DNA of 64,000 nt, from positions 9,462,816-9,526,815 of the forward strand of contig NC_134659.1 of assembly GCF_030463565.1 (NCBI RefSeq). The letters are read 5' to 3'. This DNA is from Pelecanus crispus (Eukaryota; Chordata; Aves; Pelecaniformes; Pelecanidae). The position numbers and the translations under genes were made by a program. The notes under the pieces were generated by a model. It was not told the DNA's origin. It was given only the letters and a program-made list of their open reading frames with translations, and did no database searches. Of the stretch, positions 47,922 to 57,541 are shown piece by piece; the first letter of the stretch is position 1, and the number at the start of each line of letters is the position of its first letter.

Positions 47922-49758
47922 AGTAGATGTTCTAACGTTTTCCACACGCTCCTGCCCACCCCCAGTGGACCTTCTTGCGCACCCCACTTTGGAGACAAAG
48001 CTTCTACACCGATCTGAATTGCCACGTCCTTTTTTATTTTTTCCCCTTTTTCTTCTTTGTCGTGTTTGTCCTCCTTTTTGTTCTCTCGTTTCAGTCGAGG
48101 CCTTCTGGTTTTGCCATCTTCCCGTGGACCTGCACTCGATAAATGCAGGTGTACGCTGGGTTTCCCCAGTTGCTCTTCACGAGAAGTTTGACGTATGAAA
48201 AGGCTCTGGGGAGTGGCGCGTTCTGTGAAGAAAAGAGGGCAAAGGAAACCGGGGTGTTAAGAGCGACAGTGCAATCAGCGTATCTCCCCCTGCCAGCCCT
48301 GCTCCTGCTCAGCAACAAGCTGCTGAGAGTGGGTGGGAGCAGCTGTGGAAATCTGAGGCTCGCTGCTGGTACCGGGGCTGCTGGGGAGGCTGGGGACACG
48401 GGACGGGGAGGGCACCTGGCATCCTCTGCGTGCCGGCCCGGCTGGGGCTCAGCCTCCCTTCCCTCTGCCCCTTCCGTCTGCTGCTTGCTCTGTGCTGACA
48501 GAGAGGCCGGAGAGGCGCTCCTATGCGCGGGGCAGCTGTGTGCAACCCCACCAAGCTCCCGCTGTCTGCTCTGCCTGCTTTCCTCCTGTCCTCCTGGTAG
48601 GCGGGAGAGCACCGGGAGAGAAGGGGTGTGCTGTGCTGGGAGGAGAGGACACTGCCCAGCCTGCCAGCAGGCCGCAGGACGGAGCGACGGTGCTGCCTGA
48701 CGCCTTTGGCCACCCGGCGTCCCTGTTTCTCCACGGCACGAAGACGTTGCTTGGGTGGAGTGGCCGCGTGTGCAGCTGGCTCCGCTGAAGGCAGTGGGTG
48801 CAGCCAGGGATCTCTCGGGACCCGTGCTCCCACGGGCCCGACCCTGCCCTTGCTATCCTTTTGCTACCGCCACCACCACGAGCTACTCAGCCCTCCCAAC
48901 CCCGCCAGGTCTCTCTCGGCGGTGGTCCGGGCCGCTCTGCCCAGGGAGAAAGCATTCACGCTCTTCCTGCCACGGACTTGCAGGCAAACCTGTTTGGCGC
49001 GCTGGCATCTTGCCCCCATGCGTGGACTGGACCGTACCTTCAGAGGGAAGGTCTGAATGGCCTCTTTTGCCACGTTGTACGTGAACGTCCCAAGGAGAGT
49101 TTCCTCTTCTCTGTCCGCATCCACTCCCTCAGGGGCAAAGCACAAGGAGAGCAGCTCAGACTCGTCCCGACAGAGAGGGAACTTAGGCGCTGGACCAGCC
49201 CTGTGATCTACCCAGGCTCTGCTGGGCCTCTAGCAGTAGTCTAGCACTGGTTGTGGTGGAGCTCAGTCTCCGCCTTGAGTTTTGGTCAAGAACCCTGTGG
49301 TGCTTGGCCAGAACAAGTCTTAAGAGAGGGGTGAAGCCTCTAGAGCCCTTGAAGCGTCCCGCTAGAGCACTGCAGTGCTCAGGAGAGAGCAGGACACAAA
49401 CCTCAGAGGATGCACGCAAGCAAGCAAGGCCCTGTCATGGCTTTCCCGCAGGGCCAGATCCCCGCCAGCAGCACCCAGCAGAGACTTACAAAGACAGCGA
49501 CATCTCTGGGCGCGCTGGTGACGGTCCCAGAGGAGGAGACTTCTTTGGAGATGTGCTGCACAGTGACGGCAGTCAGGTGGACTCGTGCTGGCAACCTGAT
49601 GACCACCTGGCCCTGATGTCCTTGTAAAGGCCAGCAGTTTCCTGGGGAAACATCTGGCTGCAACCAGAACGCGAGAGCAATGAAGTGTGAGAGAGTGTTG
49701 GGGCCAACACAACTGCCCACGTAGCTTGAAGCGCAGGCGCCGGTGTGTCTGTGGGGTC
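47922..49758. repeat. Array unit 5, partial (1837 bp)
   Basis: Only the first 1837 bp of a unit are present. Homology stops after 49758 and unique sequence follows. This copy carries more private substitutions per length than the internal units (near 49183, 49535 and 49696), as expected for an edge copy that escapes homogenisation. Confidence 0.9.
48091..49657 (-). pseudogene. 5'-truncated SUN-domain gene, array copy 5
   Basis: Only the last three coding exons remain: 49490-49657, 49038-49127 and 48091-48222. They would encode the C-terminal two thirds of the SUN domain. The membrane segment, the stalk, the first part of the SUN domain and the promoter are absent because the array ends inside an intron at 49758. 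The exon 49490-49657 has a Pro to Ser change (VSSSGTV where the other copies read VSPSGTV). It could only be expressed if spliced to exons from outside the array, and none are recognisable nearby. Confidence 0.85.
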
Positions 49759-51624
49759 AATAACTGGTCACACCCAGTTATTTTGTGTTTGTTTTCTTTA
49801 TTTCTAAAAGGTTCCCTTTGCCTCGCCATCCACAGTGGTTACAGGAATTTAAAGGCTAGCTTCTGCAAATGTGCTTTGACATCAACAGGTCTTCTCCTAT
49901 GCTGAGGTCTAAGCATGCCCCTTAAACACCCTATAGAACTGTCATCTAAATTGGGTTTTCAATGTCAGACAGCAGACACTGGTAATCCTCACACTGTGAG
50001 ACAAGGTGGACAGTTCATTGAATTCCCTGCCCCTGAAGAACAAACACCACAGTTTGTTTTCAGTTGGCCTTGGGAAACCCTGTCCAACGTACCAGGGTGG
50101 CAGCAGCCCACTGAGGCCACGACCTCTCTTCTGTGTGAGCAGGAAGGACCCCAGCCATGGCAGCAGCTCCTCCAGAACAGAGCGGGGAGGAACGACACAA
50201 GCCGGGATGGTGTGGTGGGACCCGGTGCATGCCTGTCGCCCACTGAGCTGGGGCAACGTGTGAATTCATGCAAGTACTTCCCTGAGATCTCTTGAAGCAG
50301 CTCTGTTTGAGCCACAGCTGTGGCTCAGAGAGCAGTACCTGCTGGAGATGACGGTGGCTGACAGGTATGTGCTCTTGTAACACGGGACAATCCCAGCTGC
50401 GGGCGCAGCCCGTGGGGTGAGCCTGCAAGCTGCCCGCTCCCTGATCTGCTCACCGCAGTGGCAATCTTGTTAGCACACATCCCCCAGGAGCACAGCACAG
50501 CTGCAGCCTTCACACTGGGGATGTACACACAGCCCCACGTGCTATCATACATGAACCTGGTCCCACGGACATATGTGCCAACTTACACATGCCCTGGCAG
50601 CGCAGGGTGTCTGCACACACCAAGTTGTACGTCCAACTATGCTAACCCATGCGACTTTCCCCTCTGCGCATCTGTATGTACACAGACATACCGCCCCCCC
50701 GCCGCCTTCTCCTTGCAGCGCAGGGTATCTCTGTGCCATGCCCAAGGCTGAACAGCCAAACCATTCCGGAGAAGAGTGGGGTTTGTCACCACCCCTCGCC
50801 CCAAGAAGTGGCTGTCCACCCCACGCAGCTGCCAAAGCTCACCCACCACCGCTGGCAATTCCCATCAAAGACCCCGTTCCACAGAGCTCGTTTGATCATT
50901 GGGCTCAGTCTCCCAGCTGAGGCTTTATCTTGGCCCTCCAGGCACAATGGGATCCAGCAAGTATCCGCTTCAAGGATGGAAGCACGCAGCATCATCTGCT
51001 GAAAAGCGTATGCAGTGTGCATCTGGGGAAAGAAACTCTGCAGCTATCTAATCCATAGAGATTGACTGCAGAGCTCAGGGAGCTGCAGCAGTGGGAGCAA
51101 GAGCAGGATTCAACCACAGAGACATTTCCTTGACTGACACTGTGCAGCAGCATTAGAGACTGTCTGCCTGGGAGACCTGAGAGGAGAAATCAGCTCTGTC
51201 ATAGCTACCGCAAGGTGCTTGGACTTAAGAGGCAATGCCCGTTCAGGGGAACGCAATGCTGTTATTTGCTGAATCCTTATGCTATTAGCCAGGATCCCTG
51301 CACAAACCAAAAAGGCATTTTGGAGTCAGCCTACCACCCCACCAGCACGGTCCAGCAGCGCCTGGGCAGGGCAGGCCCCGGCTGCCGCAGGATGTGTGCT
51401 GGGAGGTGCTGGTCCAGCCTGGGCTCAGCCCATGGATGCCATCTGCCGTTTGGAGCACCAGGAGGAGAATGGGAGCCCGTCCAGCACCACTCAGCCCAAA
51501 CAAGCACAGCACTGCTTAAAAACAAACAACCCACAAAGTCAAGGTGCATCCGATTCACCTCCCTGCTCCCCAGCCTTGGCTCACGGTAACATCTCCATCA
51601 CCTGGAGGGCAGGCACAGCCCTTT
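49759..51624. other. Right flank of the array, no gene recognised
   Basis: This is unique sequence starting at the array junction. Several open frames of 60-140 codons overlap on both strands, but none shows a recognisable domain or a convincing splice context. I see no RNA gene or known repeat before the CR1 element. Confidence 0.5.
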
Positions 51625-52925
51625 TGTTTCAAACCCAGGCCCAGCCAGCATGGATTCATGAAAGGCAGGTCCTGCTTGACCAAGCTGATCTCCTTTTATG
51701 ACCTGGTGACCCGCCTGGTGGATGAAGGAAAGGCTGTGGATGTCATTTACCTGGACTTTAGCAAAGCCTTTGACACAGTCTCCCATAATATTCTCCTTGG
51801 GAAGCTGGCAGCTCATGGCTTGGATGGGCGTAGTCTTCACTGGATAAAAAACTGGTTGGGTAGCCAAGCCCAGAGAGTAGTGGTGAATGGAGTTAAGTGC
51901 AGTTGGCAGCCGGTCATGAGCGGTGTTCCCCAGGGCTCTGTTTTGGGGCCAGCCTTGTTTAATATCTTTATCGATGATCTGGATGAGGGGATTGAGAGCA
52001 GCCTCAGTAAGTTTGCAGATGACACCAAGTTGGGTGGGAGTGTCGATCTGCTGGAGGGCAGGATGGCCCTGCAGAGGGACCTGGACAGGCTGGATCTATG
52101 GGCCGCGGCCAACTGTATGAGGTTTAACAAGGCCAAGTGCCGGGTCCTGCACTTGGGTCACAACAACCCCATGCAGCGCTGCAGGCTTGGGGAAGAGTGG
52201 CTGGAAGCTGCCTGGCCGAAAAGGAGCTGGGGGTGCTGGTCAACAGCCAGCTGAACATGAGCCAGCAGTGTGCCCAGGTGACCAAGAAGGCCATCAGCAT
52301 CCTGGCTTGTATGAGGAATAGTGTGGCCAGCAGGAGCAGGGAGGTGATTGTCCCCCCTGTACTCGGCGCTGGTGAGGCCACCCCTGGAATACTGTGTCCA
52401 GTTTTGGGCCCCTCAATACAAGAAAGACATTGAGGTGCTGGAACGTGTTCAGAGAAGGGCAAGGAAGCTGGTGAAGGATCTGGAGCACAGGGCTTATGAG
52501 AAGCAGCCGAGGGAACTGGGATTGTTTAGCCTAGAGAAGAGGAGACTGAGGGGAGACCTTACCGCTCTCTACAACTACCTGAAAGGAGGTTGTAGTGAGG
52601 TGGGTGCTGGTCTCTTATCCCAAGTAGTTAGTGATAGGACGAGAGGAAATGGGCTTGAGCTGCGCCAGCGGAGGTTTAGGTTGGATATTAGGAAAAATTT
52701 CTTTACGGAAAGGGTGGTCAGGCATTGGAACAGGCTACCCAGAGAGGTGGTGGAGTCACCATCCCTGGAAGTGTTCAAAAAACAGGTAGATGTGGCACTT
52801 TGGGACATGGTTTAGTCTAGTCTACCCTTGATTGGTTTAGTGTGGACTTGTTAGTGTAGGTTAATGGTTGGACTGGATGATCTTAAAGGTCTTTTCCAAC
52901 CTAAACGATTCTATGATTCTATGAA
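51625..52925 (+). mobile_element. CR1 LINE retrotransposon, 5'-truncated
   Basis: The translation shows the reverse-transcriptase core of chicken-repeat-1 elements: [24 protein letters not shown] and the catalytic FADDTKLGG. It continues into the C-terminal tail ([35 protein letters not shown]). The element ends with the CR1 3' repeat ATTCTATG at about 52908-52923. The endonuclease domain is missing. Frameshifts near 52190-52240 and 52355 break the reading frame, so it is inactive. Confidence 0.93.
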
Positions 52926-53590
52926 ACAAAAGCAGATTATCTCCTGCAGCCTCGGATTTCCCACAGTACTAGGAACAACACAGAGAAGGGCAGGATTCAG
53001 GGTGCAGTTGTGAGAACCGTCAGTGGAGAGACTTAATCCTCCAGCTCGTGTCTGCCAGCGTGCTGGAACTAGCGAATGCCACCATCAAGCCTGTAGAGGT
53101 AATGGGAAAGCTTGGAGGATTTCCCCTGCTCCTGGAGGGAATCTCAACCCACTAGAAGGGATTTCCCATGAGCTGAGAGGAGCCAGGCTGCTGGTTCTCA
53201 GAGGCTGGGTGGCTGGCAAGAAGGTGGTTGTTGCTGGAGTCCCACAGTATCTCCTTCCAGTCTTTGATGAGCCTAGAAGTGACTTTAATAACCTGGTGCT
53301 GCCTAACAGCTCGCTGCTGATTGCTGGGCACCCATCAGCTCGACAAGGGAGAGATGCCCTTGGTCCAGAGGAGATCCACAGATGAGCCCCCAGAGAAGTC
53401 CAGCAATAGCAGGGGAGCCCAGGAGGGGTTGGAGGTTCAGGAATGGCATTGACCGAGCCATTTTTGGGGTGCAATGCAAGTGCTGTGGATGGGATGTATG
53501 CTTACCTACCTCTGAGTCGCTGCAATTAGGTCTGACTTGCCAAGTGCTGATGGTTTCAGCGAGAGGCAGCGAGTCCACTCCTACCACAGC
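52926..53590. other. Intergenic, nothing recognised
   Basis: An open frame at 53023-53385 (plus) runs through this stretch, but I recognise no family in it and see no supporting start or splice signals. Confidence 0.4.
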
Positions 53591-53834
53591 CTAATGCAAG
53601 GTTGCTGCCGAGCCTCTGTTCATTACATGCATGAAGATCACAAACACAAAGATGGCAAATATCACAATCCTCACAGGGGTGGGTATCAAACTTTGAGTGG
53701 TCTCTTCCTGTGCTATTTCTGCTTGGTTCTTCCCATTTTCTATCATCAATGGCTTTTTTTTCACTTTAGCTGTCTTCATATTCTTCCGTGCTGATGACCG
53801 CCTCCTCTTCCTCTTTGGCCTTTTCCTGCGGGAT
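53591..53834 (-). CDS. Possible terminal exon of a tail-anchored membrane protein
   Basis: On the minus strand a pyrimidine-rich acceptor (TTTTCCCCTCATAG) precedes 53834. One frame from there encodes a strongly basic stretch (RRKRPKRKRRRSSARK), a polar linker, a hydrophobic segment (RIVIFAIFVFVIFMHVM) and ten more residues before TAG at 53591. A basic nuclear-signal-like cluster followed by a C-terminal membrane anchor would suit an inner-nuclear-membrane or ER tail-anchored protein. The family is not recognised. The possible upstream exon at about 53899-53954 (donor AAG/GTCAGT) would join in another frame that ends after an acidic stretch. The exon's reading frame is therefore uncertain and the call tentative. 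Confidence 0.35.
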
Positions 53835-55529
53835 CTATGAGGGGAAAATAAAAAGTTGTTTCAGGTAAGCTGAATCCTCATCACTGACCTTACAGAGCCA
53901 ACATCTGTTATCTTTTAGACACAGAAACCTACCATTAAGTGAGAAAGGAATCTTGCAATTAGGGCAGGAAAAAACCCACCAAACAAAAACCCCCAAAAAG
54001 CAAACCACAAACCACAAAGCAAATCTTCTGGTTATAAAACAACAATCTTCTGAAATTAACCCAAGTACCACCTTTGTGCAACTGGCACAGAGGGATAACC
54101 CAGCGCTGCTCCACTCTCATACTGGACACCTCTTATGCCTAAGGAAAGGCATCCGGGACATGGCGTGCACGGAATTCACAAGCATGGCATTTGGGACTTG
54201 CTCGCTATTTGCTGCTGTAGAATTGATAGCAAAGTAGCACTAGAAGCACACTGTTCTGGTTGGCCTCTAGCTGAAGCAAGATCTACAGGTCAAGACCCCT
54301 TTTGATTCATGTATTCCCATGCAAGAAAAAAAACACTTTCATGATTTTCTAACAGCAGCAGGAGACAGTCTCCCAGGGTTCCCTCTTCTATCCATGCAAA
54401 ACTCTGAAGAATAGGAGTGTATTTTTACAAAGCTGTAAAAATCATTTTCATGAGGCACTAGTCTGAGGCTTGTACCTTGGAAGTGTTTTGTGCCCAGAGG
54501 AAGCGCAGAGAGGTGACTACTGGAAGTTAGCAATGCCATAAGACCTCTTTCCTGCAAACAGCCTTGAGACTGCCACAGGGACTGCTGCCAGCTGATCTCT
54601 CTTGTCCCTGCATCTGGTCTATTGGCAATTCCTCCTCCAGCAACATTTGTTCTACCTGTTAATATTTCAAGACAGACTCATTAGTGCAGGCTGTGGGCAC
54701 ATAAATAAAGCCCCTCATCGTGAGTTATCACAAAGTCCTGAATGCCACACAACACAGACCATGTTCTCATTATTCATACCGATTTAAATTGGAAACTAAA
54801 TTTTTCCACCTGTGACAAGTCTACACATACAGTTACAATGCAAAGTTGATTTAAATGTATATAACTAAAAGCCTGAAATAGTTTACATTCCATAAGTGAG
54901 GAGCAAAACAATCCTCAAGATAGCTTGTACTTTATCATTAGTCATCTGATATGTACTCTATTCTTAATTAGCAATCCTTTATCTAATTCTTTTATATTTA
55001 AAAATCTAATATATGTGAGAGATGGCCCATCATAAAGTGGCACCAATTTTAATTTCTGTTAGCCACTAGTTTCACAATTAGTCTTATGAAGATATCTAGT
55101 ACACATTGAAAGCTACTAGATTGTCCAAATGGACAGAGTGCAAGCCCAGTTTTATGTTCTGTTGCCACAAGCGGACCTGGCTTCCCTTAATAGTCATTGC
55201 TAGAAAGCCAGAATTAGGAGACGGCAAACTGTGACGGAAGGCCAATTTAAGTTCACGTCTAGATTTAGGGATTGCTAGATGCAAAGGCATAACAAGATTA
55301 ATGTGTAACAAGTACAGATACTTTCCTTCACCATTATCTTAGCAAGACGGCAGTAATCTGCATCAGGCAACAAAAGCTTCGGACGATATTCAAACATTTC
55401 CAGGTGTATGAACAAAAGAGAAAGCAGCAAGATGGACTGAGGAAACACCAATGACTTTCATTATGATATTACGGTCAATATATGTTCCAATAGCATAACA
55501 AAGTACTTCAGTGAAGCAGCGGCAAAAAG
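53835..55529. other. AT-rich intergenic or intronic sequence
   Basis: No coding frame, RNA gene or repeat is recognised. The composition is much more AT-rich than in the rest of the window, especially 54780-55500. Confidence 0.5.
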
Positions 55530-55830
55530 CGCAGGGCGAGAGCGCGCAGCCCAGCCCCCCGCCTAGAGCGGGGAAGACCGGGAAAGGGCGGGAAAGGGCG
55601 AGCTGCTGACGTGCAGCAGCTCTGACGCAGCGTGGGCGGGGCCAGGAGTGACGGCGAACAGGATGGGCAAACAGCGCGTGACGCAGCAGGAGGGCGTGGC
55701 GCGGCAGGAGGGCGTGGCGCAGCAGGAGGGCGTGGCGCAGCAGCTTGCGCGGTCAGGGCGCGCGGGGAAGGCCGGGTGCCCCCGCTCCTCGCTGCAAAGG
55801 GAAACTCAGGCAGTGCTCATCGTCCGCCCA
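55530..55830. promoter_or_regulatory. CpG island, candidate promoter
   Basis: CpG density rises sharply. GC boxes (GGGCGGGG near 55633), CRE-like TGACG motifs near 55608 and 55678, and an 18-bp tandem repeat lie within 300 bp. It could drive the gene ending with the exon at 53591-53834 (minus) or a plus-strand transcript. The direction is not decided by the sequence. Confidence 0.4.
55683..55743. repeat. 18-bp GC-rich tandem repeat (3.4 copies)
   Basis: The unit GCAGCAGGAGGGCGTGGC occurs at 55683, 55701 (one change) and 55719, and partly at 55737. The period is a multiple of three, so the overlapping open frame shows a six-residue repeat, but nothing else supports coding. Confidence 0.85.
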
Positions 55831-55992
55831 GGAGAACACCTGGCAGCTATGGTTACCACCCGCCCGAAAGCCTCTGCCAGAAGGAATGTGGCGACCCAGA
55901 TGGAGCTCCCGCACAAACACGCAGCCGTCCAGGTCTGGCTGCAGGGAGTGCCTGAGCCTGTTGCTTGTACCGGAGCGCAGCGGAGACGGCAA

Positions 55993-56296
55993 ATGTCCCC
56001 TCAGTCTCCTCTTCTCTAGGCTAAACAATCCCAGTTCCCTCAGCTGCTCCCCATCAGCCCTGTGCTCCAGACCCTTCACCAGCTTCCTTGCCCTTCTCTG
56101 AACACGTTCCAGCACCTCAATGTCTTTCTTGTATTGAGGGGCCCAAAACTGGATGCAGTATTCCAGGAGCAGCCTCACCAGTGCCAAGTACAGGGGGACA
56201 ATCACCTCCCTGCTCCTGCTGGCCACACTATTCCTCATACAAGCCAGGATGCTGATGGCCTTCTTGGCCACCTGGGCACACTGCTGGCTCATGTTC
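55993..56296 (-). mobile_element. CR1 LINE internal fragment
   Basis: The minus-strand translation reads the CR1 C-terminal region ([45 protein letters not shown]). It is colinear with the element at 52254-52560. Both ends are missing, including the 3' end with its ATTCTATG repeat. It abuts a CpG island on one side and a minisatellite on the other. Confidence 0.85.
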
Positions 56297-57395
56297 ATCA
56301 CTCTTGGGGTGGTTAACACTAGTGGCCCATTATCCTTGGTGGCTTAACCCTGGGTAACCATCGTGTCTTGGACCTATCACCCTTAGGATGGTTCAGTGTT
56401 TGGGGGCTCATCACCTCTTGGGCCCACCACTTTTAGGGTGGTTAACCCTGGTGGCCCATCAGCCTCAGGGTTTATTGCACTTGGGGTGGTGAAACCTGGT
56501 TTGCCATCACCTCTTGGGCCCATTACCCTTGAGGTGTTTAGCTATAGGGTGCCCACCAACCCTTGGGCTGATCACCTTTTAGGTTGTTAACTCTGGGGCC
56601 CCACTGCCCTGGGTTCCACCACTCTTGCTGTGGTTCACCTCAGGGGATATCACCCTTGGGGTGGTTAACCCTGGGGACCCAACATCATTTCGGCCTATGA
56701 CTTTTGGGTTGGTTAACCCTGTGTGCCAGTCATCTCACCAGCCCATCACCCATGGGTTGATTAACACTGAGGACTTACCACCCCTAGGCCCCATTATCCT
56801 CTGGGAGATTAACCCTTGTGACCACCATCCTTGGGGTGGTTAACCCTGGGGGTCTGTCATCCTTGTTGTCATTGACCTTGGGGGCCCATCAATGCATGGA
56901 CCCATCACTGTTGGGTTACTTAACCCTCGGGTTCCCATCACCTCTTTGCCCTGATCACCCTTAAGGTGGTAAACTCCAGGTGGCCATGACCCCAGGGGCC
57001 CATAACCCTTGGAGTGGTTAACCCTGGGGACCCATCATCCCTTGGGCCCATCAACCTTGGGGTGGGTAACTCTTGGGGACCATCAGCCAGGGCACTCATC
57101 ACCCTTGGGGTGGTTTACTAGGAGGCACAGCACACATAGGGTTTTTAACCTTGGAGGCCCATCACCATGGGGGTCTATCACCCAAGGGGTGGTGAACTTG
57201 CTTTCCACCTCTTGGGTCTATCAAACTTTAGGTTGTCAACCCCACCCAACCCCAGGGGCCCATCACCCATGGAGTTCTTAACCCTGGGGGCCCATCACAT
57301 CTTTGTCACATTACCCTTGGAGTGGTTAACCCTGGGGGCCCATCAGTGAGGGGGCCATCACCCTTGGCTTGGTTAACCTTGAGACCCATCAGTGG
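56297..57395. repeat. Degenerate minisatellite, GGTGGTTAACCCTGG-type
   Basis: Some thirty imperfect copies of a unit around GGGGTGGTTAACCCTGGGGGCCCATCACCCTT are seen, with spacing of roughly 30-45 bp and frequent internal deletions. It fills the space between the CR1 fragment and the 3' end of the ADP-ribosylhydrolase-like gene. The open frames across it are repeat translations and not genes. Confidence 0.85.
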
Positions 57396-57541
57396 CAATG
57401 ACAGGACAAGAGGCACAGGTCACAAACCTAGACACTGCTTGACTTGGGAGGATGCTTTTTTTACTGTGGGGGTGACTGAGGCTCCTTGGGGAGCTTCTGG
57501 GGTCTCTAACTGTGGCAGGATAAAAGGCCACCTGGATGTGG

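Larger units (their letters stand above)
1287..49758. repeat. Tandem array of an ~11.65-kb gene-containing unit (4.16 copies)
   Basis: The same sequence recurs head to tail with spacings of 11675, 11653, 11654 and 11653 bp. Units are 1287-12961, 12962-24614, 24615-36268, 36269-47921 and a partial 47922-49758. The left edge lies 169 bp beyond the stop codon of the first SUN gene. The right edge falls inside an intron of the fifth SUN gene, where homology stops after 49758. Copies differ only by scattered substitutions and small indels, which implies recent amplification or continuing homogenisation. Within a unit the order, in unit-1 coordinates, is: SUN exons 1456-7225 (minus), GC-rich intron or 5' sequence 7226-8498, plus-strand LTR, 0.6 kb of unassigned sequence, ERV remnant and LTR (minus), about 0.9 kb of unassigned sequence, and a CpG island. 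The copy number in the real genome could be larger if the assembly is collapsed. Confidence 0.97.

Noticed and set aside
1287..49758. Array as a CRISPR-like or bacterial repeat system
   Set aside because: The units are 11.65 kb with spliced eukaryotic genes and ERV LTRs; there are no short direct repeats with unique spacers.
56297..57395. TTAACCC motifs as interstitial telomere repeats
   Set aside because: The hexamer is TTAACC inside a ~30-45-bp unit and not TTAGGG/CCCTAA in tandem. It is a minisatellite.
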